From Umezawaea beigongshangensis (GTDB lineage: Bacteria; Actinomycetota; Actinomycetes; Mycobacteriales; Pseudonocardiaceae), in the NCBI RefSeq assembly GCF_016464305.1, contig NZ_JAEIOJ010000001.1:580685-644684 (forward strand): DNA of 64,000 nucleotides, in the 5' to 3' direction. The notes under the pieces are model-generated. The model was not told the origin of the DNA and made no database searches. It saw nothing but the letters and a program-made list of their open reading frames with translations. A program made the translations under genes and the position numbers. This document shows positions 54,610 to 62,544 of this stretch, one piece after another (position 1 is the stretch's first letter; every line of letters begins with the position of its first letter).

Positions 54610-56340
54610 ATGACCGAACCTCGCACGACGCGCCCGCGACCGCACGCTCCGGTGCAGCGGGACGAGACGACCCGGTACCTGTGCGCGGCCGCGCACTCCG
54701 ACCCCGACTTCGCCGACGCCCTGGTCCGCGAGTACCTCAGCGAACCGACGAGGGCGATCACGCCGTCACCGGGGGTGGACCTCGGTGCGGTGCTCCGCGA
54801 AGCCGTGGCCGCCCGGATCAGGCGCAGGTCGGTCGACGCGGTCGTGGTGGTGCTGTTCGCCGCGTTCGCGTGGGCCTCTCCGCCGTTCGCCGTTCTGTGG
54901 TTCGCAGTGGCCCTGGTGGTCGGCGCGGCGCAGTTGTCGGAGCGCGCCGCCGAGCGGGCGCCGAGCGGCAACGCGGTCGTGGTCCGGGGTGTCGTCCTGC
55001 TGGTGCTGCTGGTGGTGGTGCTCACCGTCGTGCTGCCGCTGCTGTTCCAGGCGCTCGGTCCGGACGCGAGCGACCTGGTGTACGACCCCCGCACGGGGCG
55101 GGTGGTCGACGGTCCCGTGCTCGACACCGCGGCGATCGTCGCGACCGTCCTGTTCCTGGCGGTCGCCGGTGTGGTGCTGGCCGACCGTCTCGTCGTGTGG
55201 AACCTGGCGACGAGGAGCTTCAGCAGGGGGAACTTCACGCATCTGCCGGGAGAGGACCTGTGGCAGGGCGAGTGGTGGGTGCGCCGACTCGGGCACGGCC
55301 GGTACCGCGACGAGCTGGCGCACCACCCGGCGGGTGGCAGCACGTCGTCCGACACCGCGCGTCGTGGACCCGTGGCCCTCGTCGTGCACCGGGGTTTTCA
55401 CCCGTTCGTCGGCGCCGGTCCGATCTACCAGCCGTGGTCGCTCGCCTTCCCGCTCGATCCGTCCGGTGAACGGGCGAGTCGCCGCGACGTGCGGGGCTTC
55501 GCGGTCGACGAGCTCTACGACGCGCTGGAGGACGACCTGCGAGGGCTGCGGAACCGCTCCTCGCTGTCACCGGGCAACCGCTTCGGCGAGCTGACGGTGT
55601 TCGAGCGCGTCGTCGTCCCGGCGCACGCCCTCGTCGAACGCATCGACGATCCGGCGACGGTCCACGTGCTGCCCGACACGCAGCGCAGGCCGCGCGCGGC
55701 CGTCGAGCGGGACAGGGCCGGTGAACTGCTGGAGCAGCCGCTGGAGTGGATGCGCTACTTCCGCTGCTTCCAGGTCGAGACGTGGGACCGCAACCTCGTG
55801 ATCTCGGTGTACCTGCACCTCGGGGTCGACGCGGGCACGCTCTACGTGGAGTGGACGCCGTGCGTGCTGCTGCCCCTGAAGCGCCGATACCAGCAGATCG
55901 ACCAGCAGCCGTCCGGCGCCCTGCGCCCCGTCGCGGACGGGCTCGCCGACCTGCTCCAGGTGCCCGTCTCCCTGGTCGAGCGCGTGGTCTCGGCCTTCGC
56001 GCGGATCACACCACTGCCGCAGCGGCCCGGCGTGCTGCTGCCCGCCAAGTACGGAGCACTCCGCAGCGTGCGCGAGATGGCCTCCGACGACGACGTGGAG
56101 AACTACTTCCAGCGAACCGACCTGGAGCGCTACGTGAAGGTGCTGGAGACGCGGGTGCTGCGGGCCACCGGTCGCTTCCTGGAGGAGCACGGCATCTCCG
56201 TCACCGAGTTCATGTCCCAGGCGCAGCAGGTCGTCAGCAAGAACATCCACATCGAGGGCCCCGTCACCGGAAACGTGTTCATGGGCGACGAGAACCGCGT
56301 CGGCCCGGTCGGCCGGGCCACGAGCAGGAAGAAGAGGTGA
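54610..56340 (+). CDS. Multi-span membrane protein with C-terminal amyloid-like motif
   Basis: A 576-residue protein with no recognised enzymatic domain. Membrane spans lie at about 77-108 (one or two), 125-148 and 170-190. A soluble region of about 340 residues follows, with no obvious nucleotide-binding motif. At the C-terminus 'GPVTGNVFMGDENRVGPVG' (about residues 550-568) repeats, position for position, the motif at the N-terminus of the next protein, and resembles RHIM/bacterial amyloid-signalling cores (h-h-G-x-x-N-x-h). A basic tail RATSRKKR ends the protein. Co-operonic with both neighbours. Confidence 0.65.
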   Translation: MTEPRTTRPRPHAPVQRDETTRYLCAAAHSDPDFADALVREYLSEPTRAITPSPGVDLGAVLREAVAARIRRRSVDAVVVVLFAAFAWASPPFAVLWFAVALVVGAAQLSERAAERAPSGNAVVVRGVVLLVLLVVVLTVVLPLLFQALGPDASDLVYDPRTGRVVDGPVLDTAAIVATVLFLAVAGVVLADRLVVWNLATRSFSRGNFTHLPGEDLWQGEWWVRRLGHGRYRDELAHHPAGGSTSSDTARRGPVALVVHRGFHPFVGAGPIYQPWSLAFPLDPSGERASRRDVRGFAVDELYDALEDDLRGLRNRSSLSPGNRFGELTVFERVVVPAHALVERIDDPATVHVLPDTQRRPRAAVERDRAGELLEQPLEWMRYFRCFQVETWDRNLVISVYLHLGVDAGTLYVEWTPCVLLPLKRRYQQIDQQPSGALRPVADGLADLLQVPVSLVERVVSAFARITPLPQRPGVLLPAKYGALRSVREMASDDDVENYFQRTDLERYVKVLETRVLRATGRFLEEHGISVTEFMSQAQQVVSKNIHIEGPVTGNVFMGDENRVGPVGRATSRKKR

Positions 56341-56344
56341 GCAC

Positions 56345-56716
56345 GTGAACCGCGGAGGACGAGCCGAACCGGGCATCTCGATCGGCGGGGGTGTCGTCGG
56401 CAACACCTTCATCGGCGACGGGAACCGGGTGGGTGACGTGACGGCCGGTGGTGCGCCGCCCGACCGGCAGGAGGTGCTGGACCTCGTCGCAGCACTGCGC
56501 ACGGAGATCGCGGCCAAGGCCCCTGCCACGCCAGGACAGGACTCCGCGCTGGAGGTCGTGGACGACCTGGCCGAGGAGATGCGCGCGGACGAGCCCTCCG
56601 GTGAGGTCGCGGATCACCTGATGGGCAAGTTGACGAAGAAGCTGGTGGGCGCGCTCGCCGTCAGCACGAACGTGGCCGAACTGGCGGAGAAGATCGCCTC
56701 GGTGATCCGGGGCTGA
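56345..56716 (+). CDS. Small helical protein with N-terminal amyloid-like motif
   Basis: A 123-residue protein. Residues 11-32 contain 'ISIGGGVVGNTFIGDGNRVG', which aligns without gaps with the C-terminus of the preceding membrane protein. Residues about 38-123 are predicted helical and amphipathic ('RQEVLDLVAALRTEIAAK', 'HLMGKLTKKLVGALAVSTN'). The GTG start is 4 nt after the previous stop, with GAGGTGA spanning that stop, so translation is coupled. The shared motif suggests the two proteins meet through it. Function unknown. Confidence 0.65.
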   Translation: MNRGGRAEPGISIGGGVVGNTFIGDGNRVGDVTAGGAPPDRQEVLDLVAALRTEIAAKAPATPGQDSALEVVDDLAEEMRADEPSGEVADHLMGKLTKKLVGALAVSTNVAELAEKIASVIRG

Positions 56717-56738
56717 CGAGCTGGACGCTCGGCTCACC

Positions 56739-56804
56739 GTGCCCGAACGCTCAACTCGTCGTGCCCGAACGCTCAACTCGGGGTGCCTGAACGCTCAACT
56801 CGCG
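56739..56804. repeat. Three tandem 22-bp repeats at the prmC 3' end
   Basis: Units 56739-56760, 56761-56782 and 56783-56804 share GTGCCCGAACGCTCAACTCG (third unit: GTGCCTGAACG...), with only the last two bases and one internal base varying. The array supplies the last codons and stop of prmC. It looks like a short dispersed intergenic repeat. Confidence 0.85.
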
Positions 56805-57659
56805 GCGGGCCGTCGCGTAGCGGGGGCGGTTCGCCAGGTCCTCGTGGTCCCGCACGTCCTCGTAGGCGCCGCTCGCGCGCAGGAGAGCCGGGACGGACTC
56901 GCCCTGGGTGTCGTCGTGCTCCACGGCCAGGTGGCCCCCCTGGCGCAGGAGGCGGGCCGCCAGGGCGACCACGTGGCGGATCACGTCCAGGCCGTCCGGG
57001 CCGCCGAAGACGGCCGCGCGGGGGTCGTGGTCGGCCACCTCGGGCTGCACGGGGGTGCTGTCGGGCACGTAGGGCGGATTGCACACCACCAGGTCGACGG
57101 CGCCGTCCAGCTCGGTCAGCAGCGCCGGGTCGGTGACGTCGCCCCGGTGCAGCCGGACGGGGGTGTCGCCGTGGCCGGCGCGGGACTCGGCGTTGCGGCG
57201 GGCCCAGGACAGCGCGGCGTCGTCGCGCTCCACGGCGTGCACGACGGCGTCGGGCCGGGCGTTGGCCAGGGTCAGCGCCAGCACGCCCGAGCCGGTGCAC
57301 AGGTCCACGACCACCGGGGCGCGCACGCCCCTCAGCCGCGCCAGGCCCCACTCCGCCAGCAGCTCGGTCTCCGGGCGCGGGACGAACACGCCGGGCCCCA
57401 CGGCCACGGTGATCGCGCCCATCGGGGCCCAGCCCAGGATGTGCTGGAGCGGGACGCGCCCGGCGCGCTGGCGCACCAGGTCGCGCAGCCGCTCGGCTCC
57501 GGACTCGTCGATGCCCGGAACGAGCGGCAACCGGCCGCGCTGCACGCCCAGCACGTGGGCGGCGAGCAGTTCGGCGTCGGCGCGCGGGCTGTCCACGCCG
57601 GCCTCGGCGAGCAGGCGCTCCGCTTCGAGGACGGCCGGGCGCAGCGGCTGTCGGATCAT
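56751..57659 (-). CDS. prmC: Release factor glutamine methyltransferase PrmC
   Basis: A 302-residue SAM-dependent enzyme that methylates the GGQ glutamine of release factors. 'VVDLCTGSGVLALTLA' is the SAM site and 'LVVCNPPYVPDSTP' carries the NPPY motif. The normal domain ends near 'RYATARREL'; the last 14 residues come from the 22-bp repeat array, which provides the stop. ATG 57659 has a TACCAT box 6 nt upstream. Its substrate gene prfA is normally adjacent, but lpdA and a BAAT-type gene lie between. Confidence 0.92.
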   Translation of the reverse strand: MIRQPLRPAVLEAERLLAEAGVDSPRADAELLAAHVLGVQRGRLPLVPGIDESGAERLRDLVRQRAGRVPLQHILGWAPMGAITVAVGPGVFVPRPETELLAEWGLARLRGVRAPVVVDLCTGSGVLALTLANARPDAVVHAVERDDAALSWARRNAESRAGHGDTPVRLHRGDVTDPALLTELDGAVDLVVCNPPYVPDSTPVQPEVADHDPRAAVFGGPDGLDVIRHVVALAARLLRQGGHLAVEHDDTQGESVPALLRASGAYEDVRDHEDLANRPRYATARRELSVQAPRVERSGTTS

Positions 57660-57665
57660 CCCCGG

Positions 57666-57671
57666 ATGGTA
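57666..57671 (-). promoter_or_regulatory. -10 box TACCAT, leaderless prmC
   Basis: TACCAT on the minus strand lies 6 nt before ATG 57659, right after the lpdA terminator hairpin. Confidence 0.5.
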
Positions 57672-57704
57672 CGAGCCGCGTCCCGGTGCCGGAACGCGGC
57701 TCGT
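57671..57704 (-). terminator. Hairpin terminator after lpdA
   Basis: ACGAGCCGCGT (57671-57681) pairs perfectly with ACGCGGCTCGT (57694-57704). It lies 9 nt after the lpdA stop and touches the prmC -10 box. Confidence 0.65.
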
Positions 57705-57712
57705 CCGCTCGA

Positions 57713-59113
57713 CTACAGGTTGATCATGTGACCCGCGAGGCCGTGCACGGCCTCCTTGACGGCCTCGCCCAGCGTGGGGTGCGCGTGGATGTTGCGCGCG
57801 ACCTCGTGGGCGGTCAGGTCCCACTGCTGAGCCAGCGTCAGCTCGGGCAGCAGCTCGGTCACGTCGGGACCGATCAGGTGCCCGCCCAGCAGCTCGCCGT
57901 GGGTGTTGTCGCTGATCAGCTTCACGAAACCGGTCGTGTCGCCGATGCCGGGGGCCTTGCCGTTCGCGGTGAAGGGGAACTTCGCGACCTTCACGTCGTA
58001 GCCCTCCTCGCGCGCCTGCGCCTCGGTGAGGCCGAAGCTCGCGATCTGCGGCTGGCAGAACGTGGCGCGCGGGACCATCCGGAAGTCGATCTCCACGGTC
58101 TCCGCGTCGCCGATCGTCTCGGCCGCGACGACGCCCATCTGCTCGGCGGCGTGCGCGAGCATCAGCTTCGCGGTGACGTCGCCGATGGCGAAGATGTGCG
58201 GCACGCTCGTGCGGAACCGGGAGTCGACGTCGATCGCGCCGCGCTCGGTCAGCTTCACGCCGGTGTTCTCCAGGCCGTAGCCCTCGACGCGCGGCTGGAA
58301 GCCGATGGCCTGCATGACCTTGTCGGTCTCGATGACCTCCTGCTTCCCGTCCTTGGAGACGGTGACCCGCACCTTGTCGCCGGAGTCGTCGATCGACTCG
58401 ACGCGGGTGGAGGTGCGGATGTCGATGCCGAGCCGCTTGTAGCGCTTGGCCAGCTCGGTGGACACCTCGACGTCCTCCAGCGGCACCGGCCGGTCGAGGA
58501 ACTCGACGATGGTGACCTTCACGCCGTAGTTGTGCAGCACGTAGGCGAACTCGACGCCGATCGCGCCCGCACCGGCGATGACGATGCTCTCGGGGAGGTC
58601 CTCGGTGAGGATCTGCTCCTCGTAGGTCACGACCCGGTCGGACAGCGACGTGCCGGGCAGCAGCCTCGTGGTCGAGCCCGCGGCGATGATCGCGTGGTCG
58701 AACGTCACCGTCTCGGTGCCGCCGTCGTTCAGGGCGACCTCCATCGTGCGGTCGTCGGTGAACGTGCCGCGCCCCTGCAGCTCGGTGATCTTGTTCTTCT
58801 TCATCAGGAAGTGCACGCCCTTGACGCGCCCGTCCGCGACCTTGCGGCTGCGCTGCACGGCGGCGGCGAAGTTGAACGTGACCGTTCCCTCGACCTCGAT
58901 GCCGAAGGTCTTCTGCTCGTGCGTGAACAGGTGCGCCAGCTCGGCGTTGCGCAGCAGGGCCTTCGACGGGATGCAGCCCACGTTCAGGCAGACCCCGCCC
59001 CAGTACTTCTCCTCGACGACGGCGACCTTCAGACCGAGCTGGGCCGACCGGATCGCGGCGACGTACCCGCCCGGTCCCGCACCCAGGACCACGACGTCAA
59101 AGTGTGTGCTCAT
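57713..59113 (-). CDS. lpdA: Dihydrolipoyl dehydrogenase
   Basis: A 466-residue E3 flavoprotein of 2-oxoacid dehydrogenase complexes. FAD motif '[20 protein letters not shown]', redox disulphide '[17 protein letters not shown]', NAD motif '[16 protein letters not shown]', and the C-terminal His-Glu pair '[13 protein letters not shown]' are all intact. ATG 59113 has TAGTCT 6 nt upstream; the TAG of that box is also the stop of the upstream gene. No E1/E2 genes are nearby, so it is a shared E3. Confidence 0.95.
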   Translation of the reverse strand: MSTHFDVVVLGAGPGGYVAAIRSAQLGLKVAVVEEKYWGGVCLNVGCIPSKALLRNAELAHLFTHEQKTFGIEVEGTVTFNFAAAVQRSRKVADGRVKGVHFLMKKNKITELQGRGTFTDDRTMEVALNDGGTETVTFDHAIIAAGSTTRLLPGTSLSDRVVTYEEQILTEDLPESIVIAGAGAIGVEFAYVLHNYGVKVTIVEFLDRPVPLEDVEVSTELAKRYKRLGIDIRTSTRVESIDDSGDKVRVTVSKDGKQEVIETDKVMQAIGFQPRVEGYGLENTGVKLTERGAIDVDSRFRTSVPHIFAIGDVTAKLMLAHAAEQMGVVAAETIGDAETVEIDFRMVPRATFCQPQIASFGLTEAQAREEGYDVKVAKFPFTANGKAPGIGDTTGFVKLISDNTHGELLGGHLIGPDVTELLPELTLAQQWDLTAHEVARNIHAHPTLGEAVKEAVHGLAGHMINL

Positions 59114-59119
59114 GCATCA

Positions 59120-59125
59120 AGACTA
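59120..59125 (-). promoter_or_regulatory. -10 box TAGTCT, leaderless lpdA
   Basis: TAGTCT on the minus strand lies 6 nt before ATG 59113 and overlaps the preceding gene's stop codon. Confidence 0.45.
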
Positions 59126-60388
59126 TGCCGCGAGCTCCGCGGAGAAGAACCGGACGATCCTCTGCCAGGCGTCGGCCTGAGCTGCGGCGTTGGCCGCGGG
59201 AGTGCCACCGGTGAAGAAGGTCACGCCGGGACCGGGGATCTCGACCTCGGTGGTCGGCCGGAACGGCGGGCCGGCGATCAGGTGACCTGCGCCGGGATAG
59301 CTGACGTGCTCGTGCCGGTGGGGGTGGTCGTGCTCGGCGAGCCTGCGCTCGGCGACCCTGCTCAGCTCCGCGCTCGGCCACGACGCGTCCTGCTCGCCGG
59401 AGATCAGCAGCACCGCGCCGTTGATCCGCTCCACCGGGATCTCCACGTCCTCCGGCACGCCGTCGGACAGGTCGAACGCGAGGCCCAGCGGGATCGGATC
59501 GCCCTGCACGACACCGTGCCGCAGCTCCTCCGGCACCGAGTAGGGCAGGTACGGCAGCGCCTCGCCGCCGTGGGTCCAGGACGCGGACTCGGTGGACAGG
59601 ATGCTCAGCAGGGTGGCACCGGCCGGGATGCCCTGCGTGACGACACCGCTGCCGACCACGCTCGCCACCGCCGTGACCTGCGGGTACGTCGCGGCGATCA
59701 GCAGGGCGGCCTCGCCGCCGCGCGATCCGCCGAGGACGCCGACCGACGTGCACCGCTCGTCCAGGAGGTCCACGGCGTCGCCGAAGTACTCCAGCGGAAC
59801 GTCCACGAGGTGCTCCGGCAGGCCCTTGGTGCCGAAGTAGGCCAGTGCCAGGACGGTGAAGCCGTGCCCGGCCAGCAGGGCGGCGTCCAGCTCGTGCAGC
59901 CCGCCCTCCGACCCGCCGAGCAGCAGCACGCCGGGTCGCGGACCGCCCTTGCGCGGGGAGAACAGCGTGCCGACCAGACCGTTCTCCCGGATCTTCGTGC
60001 GCTGCACGTTCTCCGGCAGGCGCAGCCGATCGACCACGGTCTCGGCCACGGTCTTGCCGTCGACCTCACCGGTGATGGTGGTCACGACCGGTGGGAGCTT
60101 GCCCTTGCGGCCACCGGAGTCGCCCGCGCGGCCCGACGGGACCATCGACCAGAACAGACCGCTCGCGTCGACGCCCGACCAGCTCCCGCGCACCGGAGCG
60201 TGCCGGGTGAGGTCGACCACACCGCGCTCGTCGGAGCGGAAGACGCCCTCGGAGAGCAGGCTCCGGCCGAACGCGTCGTCCGCGGTCGCCCGGACGACCA
60301 CGGCCGCGTCCGGCGGCAGGCCGGTGAGCCGGACGTCCAGCGTCCGGTCCAGAGGGGCGTTCCGCGGTGCAACCAGGATCTCAGCCAC
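59123..60388 (-). CDS. BAAT/acyl-CoA thioester hydrolase family protein
   Basis: A 421-residue protein with an N-terminal beta-sandwich (about 1-130, 'LDVRLTGLPPDAAVVVRATA') and a C-terminal alpha/beta-hydrolase domain. The nucleophile elbow 'GVLGGSRGGEAALL' has Ser (bile acid-CoA amino acid transferases have Cys; thioesterases often have Ser), with acid in 'SGEQDASWPS' and His in 'PGAGHLIAGPP'. Acyl-CoA or ester hydrolysis is likely. The GTG start has GGGAG 6-7 nt upstream. It is inserted between prfA and prmC and precedes lpdA. Confidence 0.82.
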   Translation of the reverse strand: MAEILVAPRNAPLDRTLDVRLTGLPPDAAVVVRATADDAFGRSLLSEGVFRSDERGVVDLTRHAPVRGSWSGVDASGLFWSMVPSGRAGDSGGRKGKLPPVVTTITGEVDGKTVAETVVDRLRLPENVQRTKIRENGLVGTLFSPRKGGPRPGVLLLGGSEGGLHELDAALLAGHGFTVLALAYFGTKGLPEHLVDVPLEYFGDAVDLLDERCTSVGVLGGSRGGEAALLIAATYPQVTAVASVVGSGVVTQGIPAGATLLSILSTESASWTHGGEALPYLPYSVPEELRHGVVQGDPIPLGLAFDLSDGVPEDVEIPVERINGAVLLISGEQDASWPSAELSRVAERRLAEHDHPHRHEHVSYPGAGHLIAGPPFRPTTEVEIPGPGVTFFTGGTPAANAAAQADAWQRIVRFFSAELAA

Positions 60389-60409
60389 TGCGAACTCCCC
60401 CTGACGTGA

Positions 60410-61471
60410 TCACTGCCCGGCCAGACGCTCCGCCCGATCCGCCTCGGCCAGCGCGTCCAGCACGCCGTCCAGGTCTCCGTCGAGCACGGCATCGAGGTTA
60501 TGCGCTTTGTACCCCACCCGGTGGTCGGAGATGCGGCTCTCGGGGAAGTTGTAGGTCCGGACGCGCTCGGAGCGGTCCACGGTGCGGATCTGGCTGCGCC
60601 GGGCGGCCGACGCCTCCTGCTGCGCCTCCTCCTCGGCCAGCGCCGTCAGCCGGGACTTCAGCACGACCATCGCGCGCGCCTTGTTCTGCAACTGGCTGCG
60701 CTCGTTCTGGCACGACACGACGATGCCGCTGGGCAGGTGGGTGATGCGCACGGCCGAGTCGGTCGTGTTGACGCTCTGCCCGCCCTTGCCCGACGAGCGG
60801 AACACGTCGACGCGCAGGTCGTTCTCGTCGATCTCGACCTCGACGTCCTCGGCCTCCGGGAAGACCAGGACACCGGCGGCGGAGGTGTGGATGCGGCCCT
60901 GCGACTCGGTGACGGGCACGCGCTGCACGCGGTGCACACCGCCCTCGAACTTCATCCGCGCCCACACGCCGTCCGGCTCGTCGCCGCGCCCCTTGATGGA
61001 CACCGTGACGTCCTTGAACCCGCCCAGGTCGGAGTCGGTGCCGTCGAGCACCTCGGCCCGCCAGCCGCGGCGCTCGGCGTAGCGCAGGTACATGCGCAGC
61101 AGGTCGCCCGCGAACAGCGCGGACTCCTCGCCGCCCTCACCGGACTTGATCTCCAGCACGACGTCGGCGGAGTCGTGCGGGTCGCGCGGCAGCAGCAGCT
61201 CGTCGAGCTTCGTCCGCAGCACGGGCAGCCGCACGGCCAGCTCCTCGGCCTCGCGCGCGAACGCCTCGTCCTCCCGCGCCAGCTCGCGCGCGGCCCCGAG
61301 GTCCTCCTCGGCCTGCTCGATCTCCCGCACGGTCTTCACCACCGGCGTCAGCTCGGCGTAGCGCTTGCCCAGCTTGCGGGCACCGACCTGGTCGGCGTGC
61401 ACGGAGGGGTCGGAGAGCCGGCGCTCCAGCTCCGCGTGCTCCTGCAGCAGGGCGTCCAACGGCTTGCTCAC
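60410..61471 (-). CDS. prfA: Peptide chain release factor 1
   Basis: A 353-residue RF1 recognising UAA and UAG. The peptidyl-tRNA hydrolysis motif GGQ is in '[20 protein letters not shown]', the N-terminal helices are '[15 protein letters not shown]', and '[19 protein letters not shown]' is the C-terminal family block. GTG 61471 has GGAGA at 4-nt spacing; the ORF is open further upstream without a good start. It follows rpmE in the standard rho-rpmE-prfA order. Confidence 0.95.
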   Translation of the reverse strand: MSKPLDALLQEHAELERRLSDPSVHADQVGARKLGKRYAELTPVVKTVREIEQAEEDLGAARELAREDEAFAREAEELAVRLPVLRTKLDELLLPRDPHDSADVVLEIKSGEGGEESALFAGDLLRMYLRYAERRGWRAEVLDGTDSDLGGFKDVTVSIKGRGDEPDGVWARMKFEGGVHRVQRVPVTESQGRIHTSAAGVLVFPEAEDVEVEIDENDLRVDVFRSSGKGGQSVNTTDSAVRITHLPSGIVVSCQNERSQLQNKARAMVVLKSRLTALAEEEAQQEASAARRSQIRTVDRSERVRTYNFPESRISDHRVGYKAHNLDAVLDGDLDGVLDALAEADRAERLAGQ

Positions 61472-61519
61472 GGTCTCTCCGGTGCTCGATCGGTGACGGG
61501 AGTCGGTGCGCACACGACA

Positions 61520-61559
61520 ACGGCGCCCGACCGAGCACGGGGGCTCGGGCGGACGCCGT
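61520..61559 (-). terminator. Hairpin after rpmE
   Basis: ACGGCG (61520-61525) pairs with CGCCGT (61554-61559), with further CGCCCGA/TCGGGCG pairing inside. It lies 14 nt after the rpmE stop and may attenuate read-through into prfA. Confidence 0.45.
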
Positions 61560-61572
61560 GGGCGACGCTAGT

Positions 61573-61782
61573 TCACTTGTTGCGCTTGCCGTAGCGAGCC
61601 TCGAAGCGGGCCACGCGGCCACCGGTGTCGAGGATCCGCTGCTTGCCCGTGTAGAACGGGTGGCAGTTGGAGCACATCTCGACGCGGATGGCACCGGACT
61701 TGGTGCTGCGCGTGGTGAACGCGTTGCCGCAGCTGCAGGTGACCTCGGCGGTCGCGTACTCGGGGTGGATGCCAGTCTTCAA
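61573..61782 (-). CDS. rpmE: 50S ribosomal protein bL31
   Basis: A 69-residue bL31 of the zinc-binding (C+) type: Cys residues in 'VTCSCGNAF' and '[14 protein letters not shown]' form the zinc site. The start codon is TTG (61780-61782), with GAGGG 8 nt upstream; no ATG or GTG is available in frame. It lies between rho and prfA, as usual. Confidence 0.95.
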   Translation of the reverse strand: MKTGIHPEYATAEVTCSCGNAFTTRSTKSGAIRVEMCSNCHPFYTGKQRILDTGGRVARFEARYGKRNK

Positions 61783-61895
61783 CGTCTTGTCCCTCTCGAC
61801 TGTGTGGCCGCCGGATCCCCGCTGGTCCGCGAGGTGAACCGGAGCCGGACTCGACTAGTCAGTCTGCCAGATGCCCTGACCTCCCCCTCAACACG

Positions 61896-61931
61896 GTGAC
61901 CGCTCGGAACATTCCGGGTGACAGCGGTCAC
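61896..61931. repeat. Nested inverted repeat upstream of rpmE
   Basis: GTGACCGCT (61896-61904) and AGCGGTCAC (61923-61931) are perfect inverted copies. Between them CGGAACATTCCG is a second palindrome. It lies 114 nt upstream of rpmE and about 105 nt upstream of the membrane-protein gene. Operator or hairpin; function unknown. Confidence 0.5.
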
Positions 61932-62036
61932 GTGCAACCGTGCCGCTCGTCGTCGACCGCTGGCCGTTCGGCGCTGTATTCACCCGTTCGGCAACTTCAG
62001 CCTGAATGGTTGACCCCCGGTCTGCACACTGTCCGG

Positions 62037-62459
62037 GTGCTGTGCGTTGCAGGGCGACCGCTGAGGCCCACCACCTGGCTGGGCGTGCCGTTCCTGTTCG
62101 TCGGCGCCGTGCTGGGCCTCACGGGGCTCGCCGGCCTGCTGATCGGCGTGTCCGACTCGCAGATCGCGCTCTCCACCCCCGTCTTCGGCGCCGCCACGGC
62201 CGTCACCGCCGCGGCGGGCGCGACGGTGTGCTGGTCGTCGTCGCGACAGCGCCGGTGGCTGCGCTGGCCCTACCCCGCCGCCGTCCTGGCCGTCGGCGTC
62301 CTCGCGGGCGGGGTCGAGGTGCCCGTCCTCGCGGTCGTCGCGCTCGGGCTCCCCGCGACCGGGTGGCTCGTCCGCCAGTACGTCGTGGAACGGCGGCGCA
62401 CCGAGGAACTAGCGGCGGCCGGTCACCGCGACCTCGACTTCACCTCCACGAGCTGCTGA
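62037..62459 (+). CDS. Membrane protein, unknown function
   Basis: A protein of about 140 residues with four hydrophobic segments (about 15-37, 45-64, 78-92 and 96-112) and a basic C-terminal tail. No family recognised. The start is uncertain: the ORF is open from 61896, but that extension crosses the inverted repeat; GTG 62037 gives a protein beginning just before the first span. It converges with rho at a very strong hairpin. Confidence 0.5.
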   Translation: MLCVAGRPLRPTTWLGVPFLFVGAVLGLTGLAGLLIGVSDSQIALSTPVFGAATAVTAAAGATVCWSSSRQRRWLRWPYPAAVLAVGVLAGGVEVPVLAVVALGLPATGWLVRQYVVERRRTEELAAAGHRDLDFTSTSC

Positions 62460-62485
62460 CCAGCGCGAACCGCGAAGAACGACGA

Positions 62486-62531
62486 GCGCGAGAGGCCCCC
62501 GCTCCGAAGTCGGAGCGGGGGCCTCTCGCGC
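62486..62531. terminator. Perfect 22-bp bidirectional hairpin between rho and a membrane-protein gene
   Basis: Arms 62486-62507 and 62510-62531 are perfectly complementary with a 2-nt centre, the strongest hairpin in the window. It lies just after the rho stop and 26 nt after the converging gene. Confidence 0.8.
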
Positions 62532-62544
62532 GGGTGCCGACGAC

